This document shows, piece by piece, positions 56,090-63,676 of a stretch of 64,000 nucleotides of DNA. The notes beneath the pieces were generated by a model that did not search any database, had not been told where the DNA came from, and was given only the letters and a program-made list of their open reading frames with translations. This DNA comes from Pseudeuparius sepicola (taxonomy: Eukaryota > Arthropoda > Insecta > Coleoptera > Anthribidae): assembly GCA_963920635.1 (NCBI GenBank), contig OY987298.1, positions 113,140,035-113,204,034 of the forward strand, in the 5' to 3' direction. Position 1 is the first letter of the stretch; each line of letters starts with the position of its first letter. Both the position numbers and the translations under genes were made by a program.

Positions 56090-56396
56090 ATATGCCGATG
56101 GAATTCCTTACTTTAGAGGTGTGTATATGAGAGATACACTACCTAAAAAACCGAGAAAAAATGAGTCGGCCATTTTAAATTTGGATGTGCAGAGGAACTC
56201 CGGGTCTCATTGGGTGGCATATCGCAAGAGAGGAAGAAAATGCGAGTATTTCGACAGCTTTGGCAACCTGAAACCGCCAAAAGAACTCATCAGATATTTG
56301 GGAAATGAGGTTGAAGTTGAATATAACAACAATTCTTATCAAAACTATAACGAGATGAACTGTGGTCATTTGTGTCTAAGCTTCCTAAGAAACTAA
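56046..56396 (+). CDS. Adenain-like cysteine protease (maturation protease)
   Basis: Cleaves capsid precursors in adenoviruses and Polintons. Visible: an N-terminal PYFRGVYMRD motif, the catalytic His in GSHWVAY, the acidic residue in YFDSFG and the catalytic Cys in NCGHLCLSFL preceded by a Gln-Asn-Tyr oxyanion region. About 116 residues, shorter than adenain (about 200). The frame is open only from 56034 and has no ATG until 56127, which is inside the conserved N-terminal block; I give the first in-frame codon that keeps the block whole. It is +1 relative to the PLA2 frame. Either the two are one protein joined by frameshift or slippage, or an indel has separated them, or a non-ATG start is used. 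Confidence 0.75.
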   Translation: MKPPNRPLSNLDLLKYADGIPYFRGVYMRDTLPKKPRKNESAILNLDVQRNSGSHWVAYRKRGRKCEYFDSFGNLKPPKELIRYLGNEVEVEYNNNSYQNYNEMNCGHLCLSFLRN

Positions 56397-56499
56397 ATAA
56401 AATTTCAAAATATGAAGTGTGTTTAATTTGTTCCCAAAAGTCGCCGAAAATATTCTGAATACCAATTAGACAATAACAATAACAGTTTTCAAGTTTTTC

Positions 56500-56507
56500 T
56501 ATAAAAG
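56500..56507 (+). promoter_or_regulatory. TATA box of the minor capsid gene
   Basis: TATAAAAG, 36 bases before the ATG at 56536. AATAAA of the upstream gene lies at 56396-56401. Confidence 0.6.
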
Positions 56508-56535
56508 GGGTAGTTGAGGAGAGAATTCATCAATT

Positions 56536-57246
56536 ATGTCGCTGTTGTTCACACTACACGGATTTACTTCCACACTGTCTATTGACTTTAATATTCCTAT
56601 ACATTTAGAATCAGATTTTGAGTATGGTTTGGCCCTGCTAGGATTTCACACATATAACAGTATACCCAATATAGATGTTGGTGTCAACAAATTTTATTAT
56701 ATAAATGCTGATGGGTATCGCAAATGTTTAGTAATCCCCACAGGCTCGTACGAAATTGAGGCCCTAGAAAAGTACATAGTTGGCGCTTTAAGAAAGGAGG
56801 AGTCTGATCAGAAAAATCCAATTTCAATAAAAGCCAATAACAGTACTTTAAAGTGTGAAATTTACAGTGATAAATATACAGTAGATTTTCTACCAACAGA
56901 CTCTATTGCTCATGTGTTAGGATTTTCTCCTAGTCTATTAGAGTCTGGACAATTACATACTTCTGATATATCTGTAAATATCGTGAAGGTCAGAACTATA
57001 CATATAGATTGTAACGTAACATCTGGAGCATACTATAAAAATCAACCAACTCATACGATTTACGAGTTTGCAGTTAGCAGCGATCCTGGTTACGCTATAG
57101 ACGAGTCTCCGAAAAATCTGGTGTACATGCCAGTTGCAAAGCGTGAGATTAATAATTTGACTGTAAATATTCTCGATCAGAACTCTCAACCTGTAAATTT
57201 TAGAGGTGAGGAAATAATTGTACGGTTGGAGTTGAAGCGTGTATGA
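56536..57246 (+). CDS. Penton-like minor capsid protein (single jelly roll)
   Basis: 236 residues. It begins LLFTLHGFTSTLSIDFNIPI, includes ..GLALLGFHTYNSIPNID, a GSYEIEALEKYI helix, VLGFSPSLLES and ends with the strongly conserved RGEEIIVRLELK block. This is the profile of the Polinton minor capsid (penton base-like) protein that fills the five-fold vertices. Its own TATA box and poly(A) signal spacing support the start. The stop at 57246 overlaps the following short frame by a few bases. Intact. Confidence 0.8.
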   Translation: MSLLFTLHGFTSTLSIDFNIPIHLESDFEYGLALLGFHTYNSIPNIDVGVNKFYYINADGYRKCLVIPTGSYEIEALEKYIVGALRKEESDQKNPISIKANNSTLKCEIYSDKYTVDFLPTDSIAHVLGFSPSLLESGQLHTSDISVNIVKVRTIHIDCNVTSGAYYKNQPTHTIYEFAVSSDPGYAIDESPKNLVYMPVAKREINNLTVNILDQNSQPVNFRGEEIIVRLELKRV

Positions 57247-57259
57247 AATTTTTGTGAAA

Positions 57260-57481
57260 ATGGTTTTGGTTTTTGATGACAGATATCAACCGTATAAAAG
57301 GCAATCACAATGCTCCAAAAATTCACTAACAAATATTTCACCGAAGAGTGCAGATCGTCTCTCGTTGGAAAATCAACAATTTTTAAAAGATATTTCACCG
57401 AAGAGTGCAGATCGTCTCTCGTTGGAAAATCAAGAATTTTTGAAAGCACTTGGCTATGTCCCTAACACCTCAAGTGTTTAA
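57260..57481 (+). CDS. 73-residue protein with a perfect-length internal duplication
   Basis: From ATG 57260 the product is MVLVFDDRYQPYKR... then two 19-residue units (ISPKSADRLSLENQ.FLK.) coded by consecutive 57-bp repeats at 57335-57391 and 57392-57448, differing by a few bases, and ends LGYVPNTSSV. The 'L.xEN..FLK.LG' style resembles short helical motifs seen in small Polinton ORFs, perhaps capsid-binding peptides. It overlaps the MCP start by 26 bases and contains a TATAAAAG (57293). Function unknown. Confidence 0.5.
   Translation: MVLVFDDRYQPYKRQSQCSKNSLTNISPKSADRLSLENQQFLKDISPKSADRLSLENQEFLKALGYVPNTSSV
57293..57300 (+). promoter_or_regulatory. TATA-like box upstream of the major capsid gene
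   Basis: TATAAAAG, 163 bases before the MCP ATG and inside the 73-residue frame. The spacing is longer than for the other viral genes, so it is a weaker call. Confidence 0.35.
57335..57448 (+). repeat. Tandem duplication, two 57-bp units inside a coding frame
   Basis: Each unit starts 'atttcaccgaagagtgcaga'. In-frame, so it adds exactly 19 residues. Recent by its identity. Confidence 0.85.
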
Positions 57482-58658
57482 TGTGCATCGCACCCCAACC
57501 TATGATGAATCTATTCAACGTTTAGAGAAGCGCACCTATTACCCATTTGTAAAGTCATTTAGGAATAATGATACTGTGGAAATAACCATTAATCAGGGTG
57601 ATGCATGGTTGTTGATGTACGATGCGTCGATTTTTGTCAAAGGTACAGTGGCTAACAACGGTGCCGCATTTCTATTCGATTCAATTTCTTATGAACTAAA
57701 TGGCAAGGAAGTAGAAGTAGTGAGAAACCCCGGAATTGTGAGTACGATCAGATCGTATCTTTGCTATACTGCTAATGACGAAAAATGCATGTCAACAGCA
57801 AGCTGGGTTGGGGTTAATAAATCTTTTGCTGTTAACAATGATGGAACATTCAATGTAAGAATACCGCTAAAACATCTGTTTGGAATATTCAACGATTATC
57901 AGATGGCAATTTGTGGTAAACAAACAGTGAGGCTAATACGAGCTCGAAATGATAACAATGCCTTATTACTAACCCAAGACGCTGCAAGACCAGATCCTGC
58001 CATAACTGCAGAAATAACAATTTCCAACATTGAATTAAAGGTTAAACATATTCAGCCGAATGATATCATTAGATTGGATCTGCTTAAATCTATAAAAATT
58101 GATCGTCCAATTATAATGGCGTTCCGCAAATGGGAGCTACATGAATTGCCAAATCTTACTGTAAACTCCCAAAGAGAAATATGGGCCGTAAAATCGTCTG
58201 CAGCCGCGTCAACTCCTCGGTACGTCATAGTTGGATTTCAGACTGATCGCAATGATAATTCTAAAAAAAATCCCACGTCATTTGATCACATAGATGCGAC
58301 TGATGTAAGATTAATTGTAAACGGTGAATATTTTCCATTCGAACGTCAGAGATTGAATTTTGCTGCTAACGACTTTTTGGAGGCCTATCACAACTATGTG
58401 GAATTTTATCCGAGTTACATGAATGCAATGGAGAGTCGCCCGCTACTTAGCTATGCAGATTACAAAAATAATGCAACCCTGTTTGTAATTGACTGTTCTC
58501 GCCGGAATGAATCTATAAAAATAAACACAGTTGATGTTAAGTTGGACATAGAAAATAGTGATGGATTTCCTGATAGAACTCGAGCCTACTGCATAATTGT
58601 GCATGACTGTACCATGGAGTATTTACCTTTAAGTGAAACTGTACGAGATTTAATGTAG
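57456..58658 (+). CDS. Major capsid protein (double jelly roll, hexon-like)
   Basis: 400 residues from ATG 57456 (an upstream TTG is not needed). Blocks include TPTYDESIQRLE, ITINQGDAWLLMYDAS, DSISYELNGKEVE.VRNPGI, a TVNSQREIWAVKSS segment, PRYVIVGFQTDRND, FDHIDATDVRLIVNGEYFPF and the C-terminal LFVIDCSRRNESIK and CIIVHDCTMEYLP. These are the conserved landmarks of insect Polinton/adintovirus MCPs, which form trimeric hexon-like capsomers. Shorter than the about 500-650 residues of many Polinton MCPs, but without internal gaps in the landmarks. Intact frame. Confidence 0.82.
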   Translation: MSLTPQVFNVHRTPTYDESIQRLEKRTYYPFVKSFRNNDTVEITINQGDAWLLMYDASIFVKGTVANNGAAFLFDSISYELNGKEVEVVRNPGIVSTIRSYLCYTANDEKCMSTASWVGVNKSFAVNNDGTFNVRIPLKHLFGIFNDYQMAICGKQTVRLIRARNDNNALLLTQDAARPDPAITAEITISNIELKVKHIQPNDIIRLDLLKSIKIDRPIIMAFRKWELHELPNLTVNSQREIWAVKSSAAASTPRYVIVGFQTDRNDNSKKNPTSFDHIDATDVRLIVNGEYFPFERQRLNFAANDFLEAYHNYVEFYPSYMNAMESRPLLSYADYKNNATLFVIDCSRRNESIKINTVDVKLDIENSDGFPDRTRAYCIIVHDCTMEYLPLSETVRDLM

Positions 58659-58663
58659 ATCCG

Positions 58664-58675
58664 TATATATAAAAG
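58664..58675 (+). promoter_or_regulatory. TATA box of the membrane-protein gene
   Basis: TATATATAAAAG, 45 bases before the ATG at 58709, with TTCAGTT about 28 bases on matching the arthropod initiator (TCAGT). Confidence 0.65.
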
Positions 58676-58708
58676 AACATTTACTGATACATTTCAGTTA
58701 TAATCAAG

Positions 58709-59134
58709 ATGTTGCTGAGTTTGGGTCACATTATTTTGTTCTCATTAATAAACAATGTGTTCTATATTTACAACCCTGAAGATGCTAAGGTATCTATTTG
58801 CGAACAGGATAAAAGATGTTTCCCATTTAAAACGGTAGTTGAAAAAATTTCGGTAGCAAGACTGCCTAAAAATGCTACTCAGTTTAAACTTCGAGCAGTA
58901 TTCCAAAATCATACGATTGCTGAAAGTGTGTGGAGGGAGGTCCCACCTTCCACCACGCCCACAATGGCCATACCCAGAGACCTCAGTCAAGAACAACATA
59001 TAAAAGACCTCGCTTTCGTGCCACTAATTTACTACATTACTATATGTTCTTCATTGCTAGTAGCAAAATTATTTATTGAAATAGTAAGAGTATTACTGAA
59101 TGAGCGATGGAGCATAATTACGAGAGTCTTATAA
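58709..59134 (+). CDS. Membrane protein with signal peptide and C-terminal transmembrane segment
   Basis: 141 residues: hydrophobic N-terminus (about 1-20), a short ectodomain with two Cys (CEQDKRC) and two Asn-glycosylation-type sites (NATQ, NHTI), then a hydrophobic stretch (about 105-135). This is type I or multi-anchored membrane protein topology. It has its own TATA box and overlaps the BIR frame by 28 bases. Family unknown. A role in virion envelope or host membrane interaction is inference. Confidence 0.6.
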   Translation: MLLSLGHIILFSLINNVFYIYNPEDAKVSICEQDKRCFPFKTVVEKISVARLPKNATQFKLRAVFQNHTIAESVWREVPPSTTPTMAIPRDLSQEQHIKDLAFVPLIYYITICSSLLVAKLFIEIVRVLLNERWSIITRVL

Positions 59135-59529
59135 GAACGTTTGAAAACTGGTCAAGCCCCCTATCATCAGAGAAGCTTGCCCGAGCAGGATTTTTTTATA
59201 CGAATTACGAAGATGTTGTCCGGTGTCCATTTTGCAATATTGAAGGATATAAATGGGAAAAGGATGATGATCCATGGCAAGACCATGCTAGCTGGAGTCC
59301 CAGTTGTCCATTTATTAAAGGTGAAATCAAGCCTGTGGACATCCCACCTGAAAAAGTAAATAACACCAATCCAGACTTTTTATGTATAGTATGCTACTGC
59401 AGAAACATATAAGTCTTGCTGGTTCCATGTGGACATTTGGCATGCTGTATGAGTTGTGCAAACTCCATGGAGAAGTGCCCGCTGTGTAGGAGTATTGTGC
59501 AGCAGAAGATTCGAGCTTACATGCCTTAA
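59107..59529 (+). pseudogene. Viral inhibitor of apoptosis (BIR), RING separated by one in-frame stop
   Basis: IAPs bind caspases through BIR domains and ubiquitinate targets through a C-terminal RING. The frame from ATG 59107 encodes one BIR (residues about 5-72) with zinc ligands C40, C43, H60 and C67 (C-x2-C-x16-H-x6-C) and GFFY...D.V.C context. The RING begins with C93 and C96, then TAA at 59410-59412 stops translation. The same frame continues with the rest of the RING (PCGHLACC..C, CPLC) to TAA at 59527-59529, with no other break. So the gene is either newly inactivated, makes a BIR-only protein of 101 residues, or is read through. AATAAA at 59552 serves the long form. Confidence 0.8.
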
Positions 59530-59605
59530 ATGTATTGTAATAGTTGTAGAAAATAAATATTCTTAATCGAAAAACTGTTTATTATTTACATCCCGATAGG
59601 TATAT

Positions 59606-60325
59606 ATGCATCAAGCATACGCTATCTTATTAGATGTATACAAGATGCGTATCGAATCACATCAACTATCTCTACCAATCGAAAATCTAGATTTTGCTCG
59701 AAGTGAGAAATCTAAACATGGCGTACTTTTACCAAATTCAATTAGAGCAATATTTTGCGGTCCTAGCGGTTGTGGTAAAACAAACAGTCTGCTTAGTTTA
59801 ATATTCAACGAGAATGGCTTAAAATTTAAGAACATCTACCTTTACAGTAAATCTCTATACCAACCTAAATATCAGTTACTACAAGACGTGCTTAAAGAAG
59901 CAAAATGTGTTGGATATTTTCCATTTAGCTCAAATGATGACGTCATTGCACCAACAGAGGCTAGAGAAAATTCAATTTTTATTTTCGATGATGTGGCTTG
60001 TGGGACACAGGAAAAAATTAGAGAATATTACTCCATGGGTCGTCATAAAAATATAGATGCTGCATATCTCTGCCAGACATATTCAAAAATACCTAAGCAA
60101 TTAATACGAGACAATTGTAATGTAATCGTTTTGTTTAAACAAGATGAGGTAAACCTTAGACATATTTATGAAGAGCACGTATCACCAGACATCTCATACG
60201 GTGATTTCAAGAATCTCTGCTCGCTTTGTTGGAATGATAATTTTGGAACTCTAGTTATTGTTAAAGATTTCAATATGAATGAGGGACGCTATAGAATAGG
60301 TTTTGATAGGTATATAAAGTTATGA
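59606..60325 (+). CDS. Genome-packaging ATPase (A32/FtsK-HerA type)
   Basis: 239 residues (ATG 59606; a second ATG at residue 14 is possible). Walker A GPSGCGKT at 52-59, Walker B IFIFDD at 124-129, then CQTYSKIPKQLIRDNCN, the sensor/arginine region of the A32-like family, and GFDRYIK at the end. Powers DNA loading into capsids. Its stop overlaps the next gene's start by 4 bases. Intact. Confidence 0.85.
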   Translation: MHQAYAILLDVYKMRIESHQLSLPIENLDFARSEKSKHGVLLPNSIRAIFCGPSGCGKTNSLLSLIFNENGLKFKNIYLYSKSLYQPKYQLLQDVLKEAKCVGYFPFSSNDDVIAPTEARENSIFIFDDVACGTQEKIREYYSMGRHKNIDAAYLCQTYSKIPKQLIRDNCNVIVLFKQDEVNLRHIYEEHVSPDISYGDFKNLCSLCWNDNFGTLVIVKDFNMNEGRYRIGFDRYIKL

Positions 60326-61260
60326 GAAGCACAATACGCTTATTATTAATCGAGATGTCGATGCAAGAACAGATTCAAGAAGCGCAGCGCGCAAAGAAAA
60401 TCAGTGAACTAGCTCGAACGATTAGAAAAAAATACACCGCCTTAAAAATAGGGAAATTTGATGAGAATGAAACTTTACAAAAAATTTTCAAACCTGTGAC
60501 AAGCTCTCTAGCAAATTTACAAGTTAAGCAAGAATTAAAACCGGAAGTAAAACCGAAAGTTGAACCAAAAGTTGAATCATTTATGGAAAAGTGGCGCGAG
60601 TCGTTGAAAAGTCCAATTGCACTTTTAGGAGAAATGAATGAAACGTTAAATGATGTTGAGAAAGGAATTGACAAAGTGTACAGGCATTTTGATACTGTGT
60701 ATCCTAAAGTATCTATACCATGTATAACAGACTTTATGGCTAATTCACTTAAAATCGATAGGACATATGGTCCTAAGTATGACGAAACTAAATCAGTATG
60801 GATGCTAGGAAATAAATATATCGATTTTGAAAAAACGTCTGGTGATATAATCATCAACAATAGCCGATTCGCGGGAACTGATGGTCTCTACCAGCTAATT
60901 TTCTATAATAATCCAGAAGGTACTGATGATGATTTGAAAAGTTACAGAGATATTTTAAATCTCACTGGTGCTCATCTTACTTCAAACGGACGATTAAAAC
61001 ATAGCTACAAAAATAAGTATTCTAATATTATTAAACCTCTTATGAAGGGCCCGGTGGCTACCTCCACACCTGTAAAGGGTTCTGGCATGCATCTTAAGTA
61101 TAACACAAAACCTGTGGAATATGTTTACTGGGATGATCCTAATGAACTTGTGGACAGGTTAAGGTTATTAATAGCATCAAAAGATGCCGGAAATACTTCC
61201 CACGAAAACGAAATAACAGCAATAATCAATGAATTGAAAGAAGCAAAAATTATTCTCTAA
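60322..61260 (+). CDS. Conserved Polinton protein with YWDDPNELVDRL C-terminus (DUF8207-like)
   Basis: 312 residues. N-terminal coiled-coil-like helices, then Lys/Pro/Glu-rich repeats (ELKPEVKPKVEPKVES at about 75-90), a central GPKYDETKSVWMLG and DGLYQLIF block, and a C-terminal PVEYVYWDDPNELVDRLRLL motif that I recall as DUF8207, a protein found throughout insect Polintons. Role unproven; likely virion structural. An internal ATG at 60355 (MSMQEQ...) is an alternative start, since the first overlaps the ATPase stop. Confidence 0.6.
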   Translation: MRSTIRLLLIEMSMQEQIQEAQRAKKISELARTIRKKYTALKIGKFDENETLQKIFKPVTSSLANLQVKQELKPEVKPKVEPKVESFMEKWRESLKSPIALLGEMNETLNDVEKGIDKVYRHFDTVYPKVSIPCITDFMANSLKIDRTYGPKYDETKSVWMLGNKYIDFEKTSGDIIINNSRFAGTDGLYQLIFYNNPEGTDDDLKSYRDILNLTGAHLTSNGRLKHSYKNKYSNIIKPLMKGPVATSTPVKGSGMHLKYNTKPVEYVYWDDPNELVDRLRLLIASKDAGNTSHENEITAIINELKEAKIIL

Positions 61261-61273
61261 CGTTATTTATAAG

Positions 61274-61636
61274 ATGCCTTTAAACAAGTTCGGACGTGTT
61301 TCAAGGACTATTCCTTACTCGTTGAATGACGGGGATTATGATTTGAAAACCCGCAGACTGTGCAACGTTACTTATCCGATTAGCAGCAATGATGTTGTGA
61401 CAAAGCAATATGTTGACAAACAAATGAATGAGGCATTCAAAACTTTTAACGTCACGCTCGAACAACATGATGTTAATATTGAGAGTAGCGTGAAAGACGC
61501 TTTGGAGAAAGAGATCGATGAAATAAGAAAATTTGTTAAAATTGTTGAAGAATGTTATTTAAAAATGGTTGGTGAACAGTCCGGGCCAAATCCCAAATTA
61601 TTAGACAGATTTGTCCCTATAGATCATTCAAGTTAG
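61274..61636 (+). CDS. Tail-fibre-like protein 1 (first of a tandem pair)
   Basis: 120 residues starting PLNKFGRVSR, then RRLCNVTYPI...DVVTKQYVDKQM: the 'R.L.NV..P....D..TK.YVD' motif is the one found at the start of trimeric phage tail-fibre/spike shafts. A long helical C-terminal half follows. A trimeric capsid spike is a reasonable guess, no more. TATAAG lies 7 bases upstream of the ATG. Confidence 0.5.
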   Translation: MPLNKFGRVSRTIPYSLNDGDYDLKTRRLCNVTYPISSNDVVTKQYVDKQMNEAFKTFNVTLEQHDVNIESSVKDALEKEIDEIRKFVKIVEECYLKMVGEQSGPNPKLLDRFVPIDHSS

Positions 61637-61643
61637 TTAAAAG

Positions 61644-62042
61644 ATGTCCTTAAACAAGTTCGGACGTGCCTCGAAATCAAGGAGCAGGTCTTGTCCACCT
61701 GTTTACACATTAAATTTGACTCTAGAAGGAAACTATGATTGTAGCAACCGCAGACTGAGCAACGTTAATCACCCGATCGATGAAAGCGATGCCAGCACAA
61801 AACAATATGTCGATGAGGGGGTCATTCATACATTACAATATTTTTACACAAATCTTAAACAGCATTCTGATGAATGCGATCTTCATATTCGCAACACAAT
61901 GATAGACAATTTCCAAGATAAGATCGATGAATTGAGAGAGTTGGTTAAAACTATGGAAGATTATTATTTAAAAATAACTGGTAAGAGCATGCAATCCTTA
62001 CTATCTCTCAGACTTGCAGAGATCCTTGAGGGTGGAGCATAG
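61644..62042 (+). CDS. Tail-fibre-like protein 2 (tandem paralogue)
   Basis: 132 residues, same start (SLNKFGRAS), same RRLSNVNHPI...DASTKQYVDEGV motif and similar C-terminal helix (DELRELVKTMEDYYLKITG against EIRKFVKIVEECYLKMVG). Gap to the first copy is 7 bases. The two differ at most other positions, so the duplication is old. Confidence 0.5.
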   Translation: MSLNKFGRASKSRSRSCPPVYTLNLTLEGNYDCSNRRLSNVNHPIDESDASTKQYVDEGVIHTLQYFYTNLKQHSDECDLHIRNTMIDNFQDKIDELRELVKTMEDYYLKITGKSMQSLLSLRLAEILEGGA

Positions 62043-62044
62043 TC

Positions 62045-62971
62045 ATGCATAGTAAAGAAAAAATTCAAGTAGTTAAGGAATTACATAAACCAGCGCGAAA
62101 AAATTATCCACGTCGTCGAACTATCATTAAAGGTTTAGACGATTTGTGGCAAGCTGATCTTGCGCAGTTAGATCAGTATGCTAGTCACAATAATGGCTTC
62201 AAATTCATACTGGTTGTAATCGATTGCTTCTCTAAATTTGTTTGGTGCAGACCGCTCAAATCCAAGTCTGCCGAAGATGTTACCAACGCCTTTGCTGATA
62301 TCCTATCGGGAACTCGAAAGCCTCGCAACCTTCAAACTGATGAGGGCAAAGAGTTTTATAACTCTAGATTTCAAAATTTGATGCGAAAATTCAAAATTAG
62401 TCATTACAGCACTTTTAGCATCACGAAAGCCGCCATGGCCGAGAGAGTAATACGAACTCTAAAAGAGCGATTATTTAAGTATTTTAGTCTAAATGGTAAA
62501 TTTAAATGGGATGATTATTTGCCTACGCTAGTTGCCGAGTATAATAACAGAAAGCATAGAGTGATTCAGATGAAACCCAACCAAGTTAATAAAAGTAACG
62601 AACAATATCTGCTTAAAAAAGTGTATAGTCACGTGAAGATTTTCAGAGGTAGTAAATTGAAGGTTGGAGATATTGTGAGAATAAGTAAAGTGAAACACGT
62701 ATTTGCCAAAGGATATATGCCTAGTTGGAGTACAGAATTGTTTAAAATAAGCAAAGTACAAATTACCAACCCGCCTACATATCTTCTAGAGGATTTAAAT
62801 GGAAGTCCTATAAAGGGCGGGTTTTACCGCGAAGAATTGCAAAAAACTGAACATCCCGATGTCTACCTGGTTGAAAAGATTCTTCGTAGAAAGAGGGGGA
62901 AGGTGCTAGTACGATGGTTGGGCTTTGATAAAGACCATGACTCGTGGATCTCTGAGTCAAACGTCGTGTAG
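62045..62971 (+). CDS. Retroviral-type integrase with chromodomain (RVE)
   Basis: 308 residues. A rve core with the catalytic triad D38 (WQADLAQ), D99 (QTDEGKEF) and E133 (AAMAERVIRTLKE), then a WDDYLP.LV.EYN.R.H block and at the C-terminus a chromodomain (about 273-308: VEKILRRKRGKVLVRWLGF..DHDSW). It inserts the linear viral DNA into chromatin; the chromodomain likely steers site choice. The ATG follows the preceding stop by two bases. Intact. Confidence 0.9.
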   Translation: MHSKEKIQVVKELHKPARKNYPRRRTIIKGLDDLWQADLAQLDQYASHNNGFKFILVVIDCFSKFVWCRPLKSKSAEDVTNAFADILSGTRKPRNLQTDEGKEFYNSRFQNLMRKFKISHYSTFSITKAAMAERVIRTLKERLFKYFSLNGKFKWDDYLPTLVAEYNNRKHRVIQMKPNQVNKSNEQYLLKKVYSHVKIFRGSKLKVGDIVRISKVKHVFAKGYMPSWSTELFKISKVQITNPPTYLLEDLNGSPIKGGFYREELQKTEHPDVYLVEKILRRKRGKVLVRWLGFDKDHDSWISESNVV

Positions 62972-62987
62972 AGCTTCAAGTGTTAAG

Positions 62988-63620
62988 ATGGTTGACAGCG
63001 GCTATGAAACCGATGGTAGCGACCATGAAGAAGTAAACAATGTAAGCGAAGATTCTCTGCTTCTATCATCATGCTTCACATTACCTACATATATTATTAA
63101 TAATGGTTTGAGCATTATGAGATATTTCAAACCCCAAGTTAATATCCGATCAACAGTGCGACGAAATGTGATTTCGCTGGACTATTTGGAGTGGAAAGAA
63201 TTAGTGAATAATTTAAACAACTTTACCAACAACCTGGGTACCCCGATGTTCATCAGATTTGACGATATATTGTTAAGAACCATGTTGACTGCAGATGGAA
63301 ATCAACGAGTGTTGCTTGCAAAATATGGTGTTAGCCAATGGTTTTCCATAGCAGAGGTTTTCGAGCTACTAAATATCGCACCATATGTGACTTTAAGGAT
63401 GAGCTTTTTGATTAATTTTGAATTGTATGATTTTTACCTTAATTTTTTAGATAAGGTCAATGAATTATTAGTACGTAGTAACTATGCCATAAATGTAATG
63501 GAAATTGTATTTTTAATGTGCAATGCGGTATGTAGCATGGAAACATATTGCATTTTTGAACTGTACTCTTATTATAATCAATTTTTGTTAGCAGACTTGT
63601 ATAGAAGAAGGTTGGAATAA
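62988..63620 (+). CDS. Unknown 210-residue acidic-N-terminus protein
   Basis: ATG 62988 is the first start after the integrase stop. The product opens acidic (VDSGYETDGSDHEEVNNVSED), followed by a hydrophobic, Phe/Tyr/Leu-rich globular domain. I do not recognise it. AATAAA is at 63617, overlapping the stop. The start is uncertain because an open frame continues upstream within the integrase gene. Confidence 0.6.
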   Translation: MVDSGYETDGSDHEEVNNVSEDSLLLSSCFTLPTYIINNGLSIMRYFKPQVNIRSTVRRNVISLDYLEWKELVNNLNNFTNNLGTPMFIRFDDILLRTMLTADGNQRVLLAKYGVSQWFSIAEVFELLNIAPYVTLRMSFLINFELYDFYLNFLDKVNELLVRSNYAINVMEIVFLMCNAVCSMETYCIFELYSYYNQFLLADLYRRRLE

Positions 63621-63676
63621 AGCACTGATTAAAAAATATGACTTTTATTTTACAATATTTTTATTTTACAACATTT

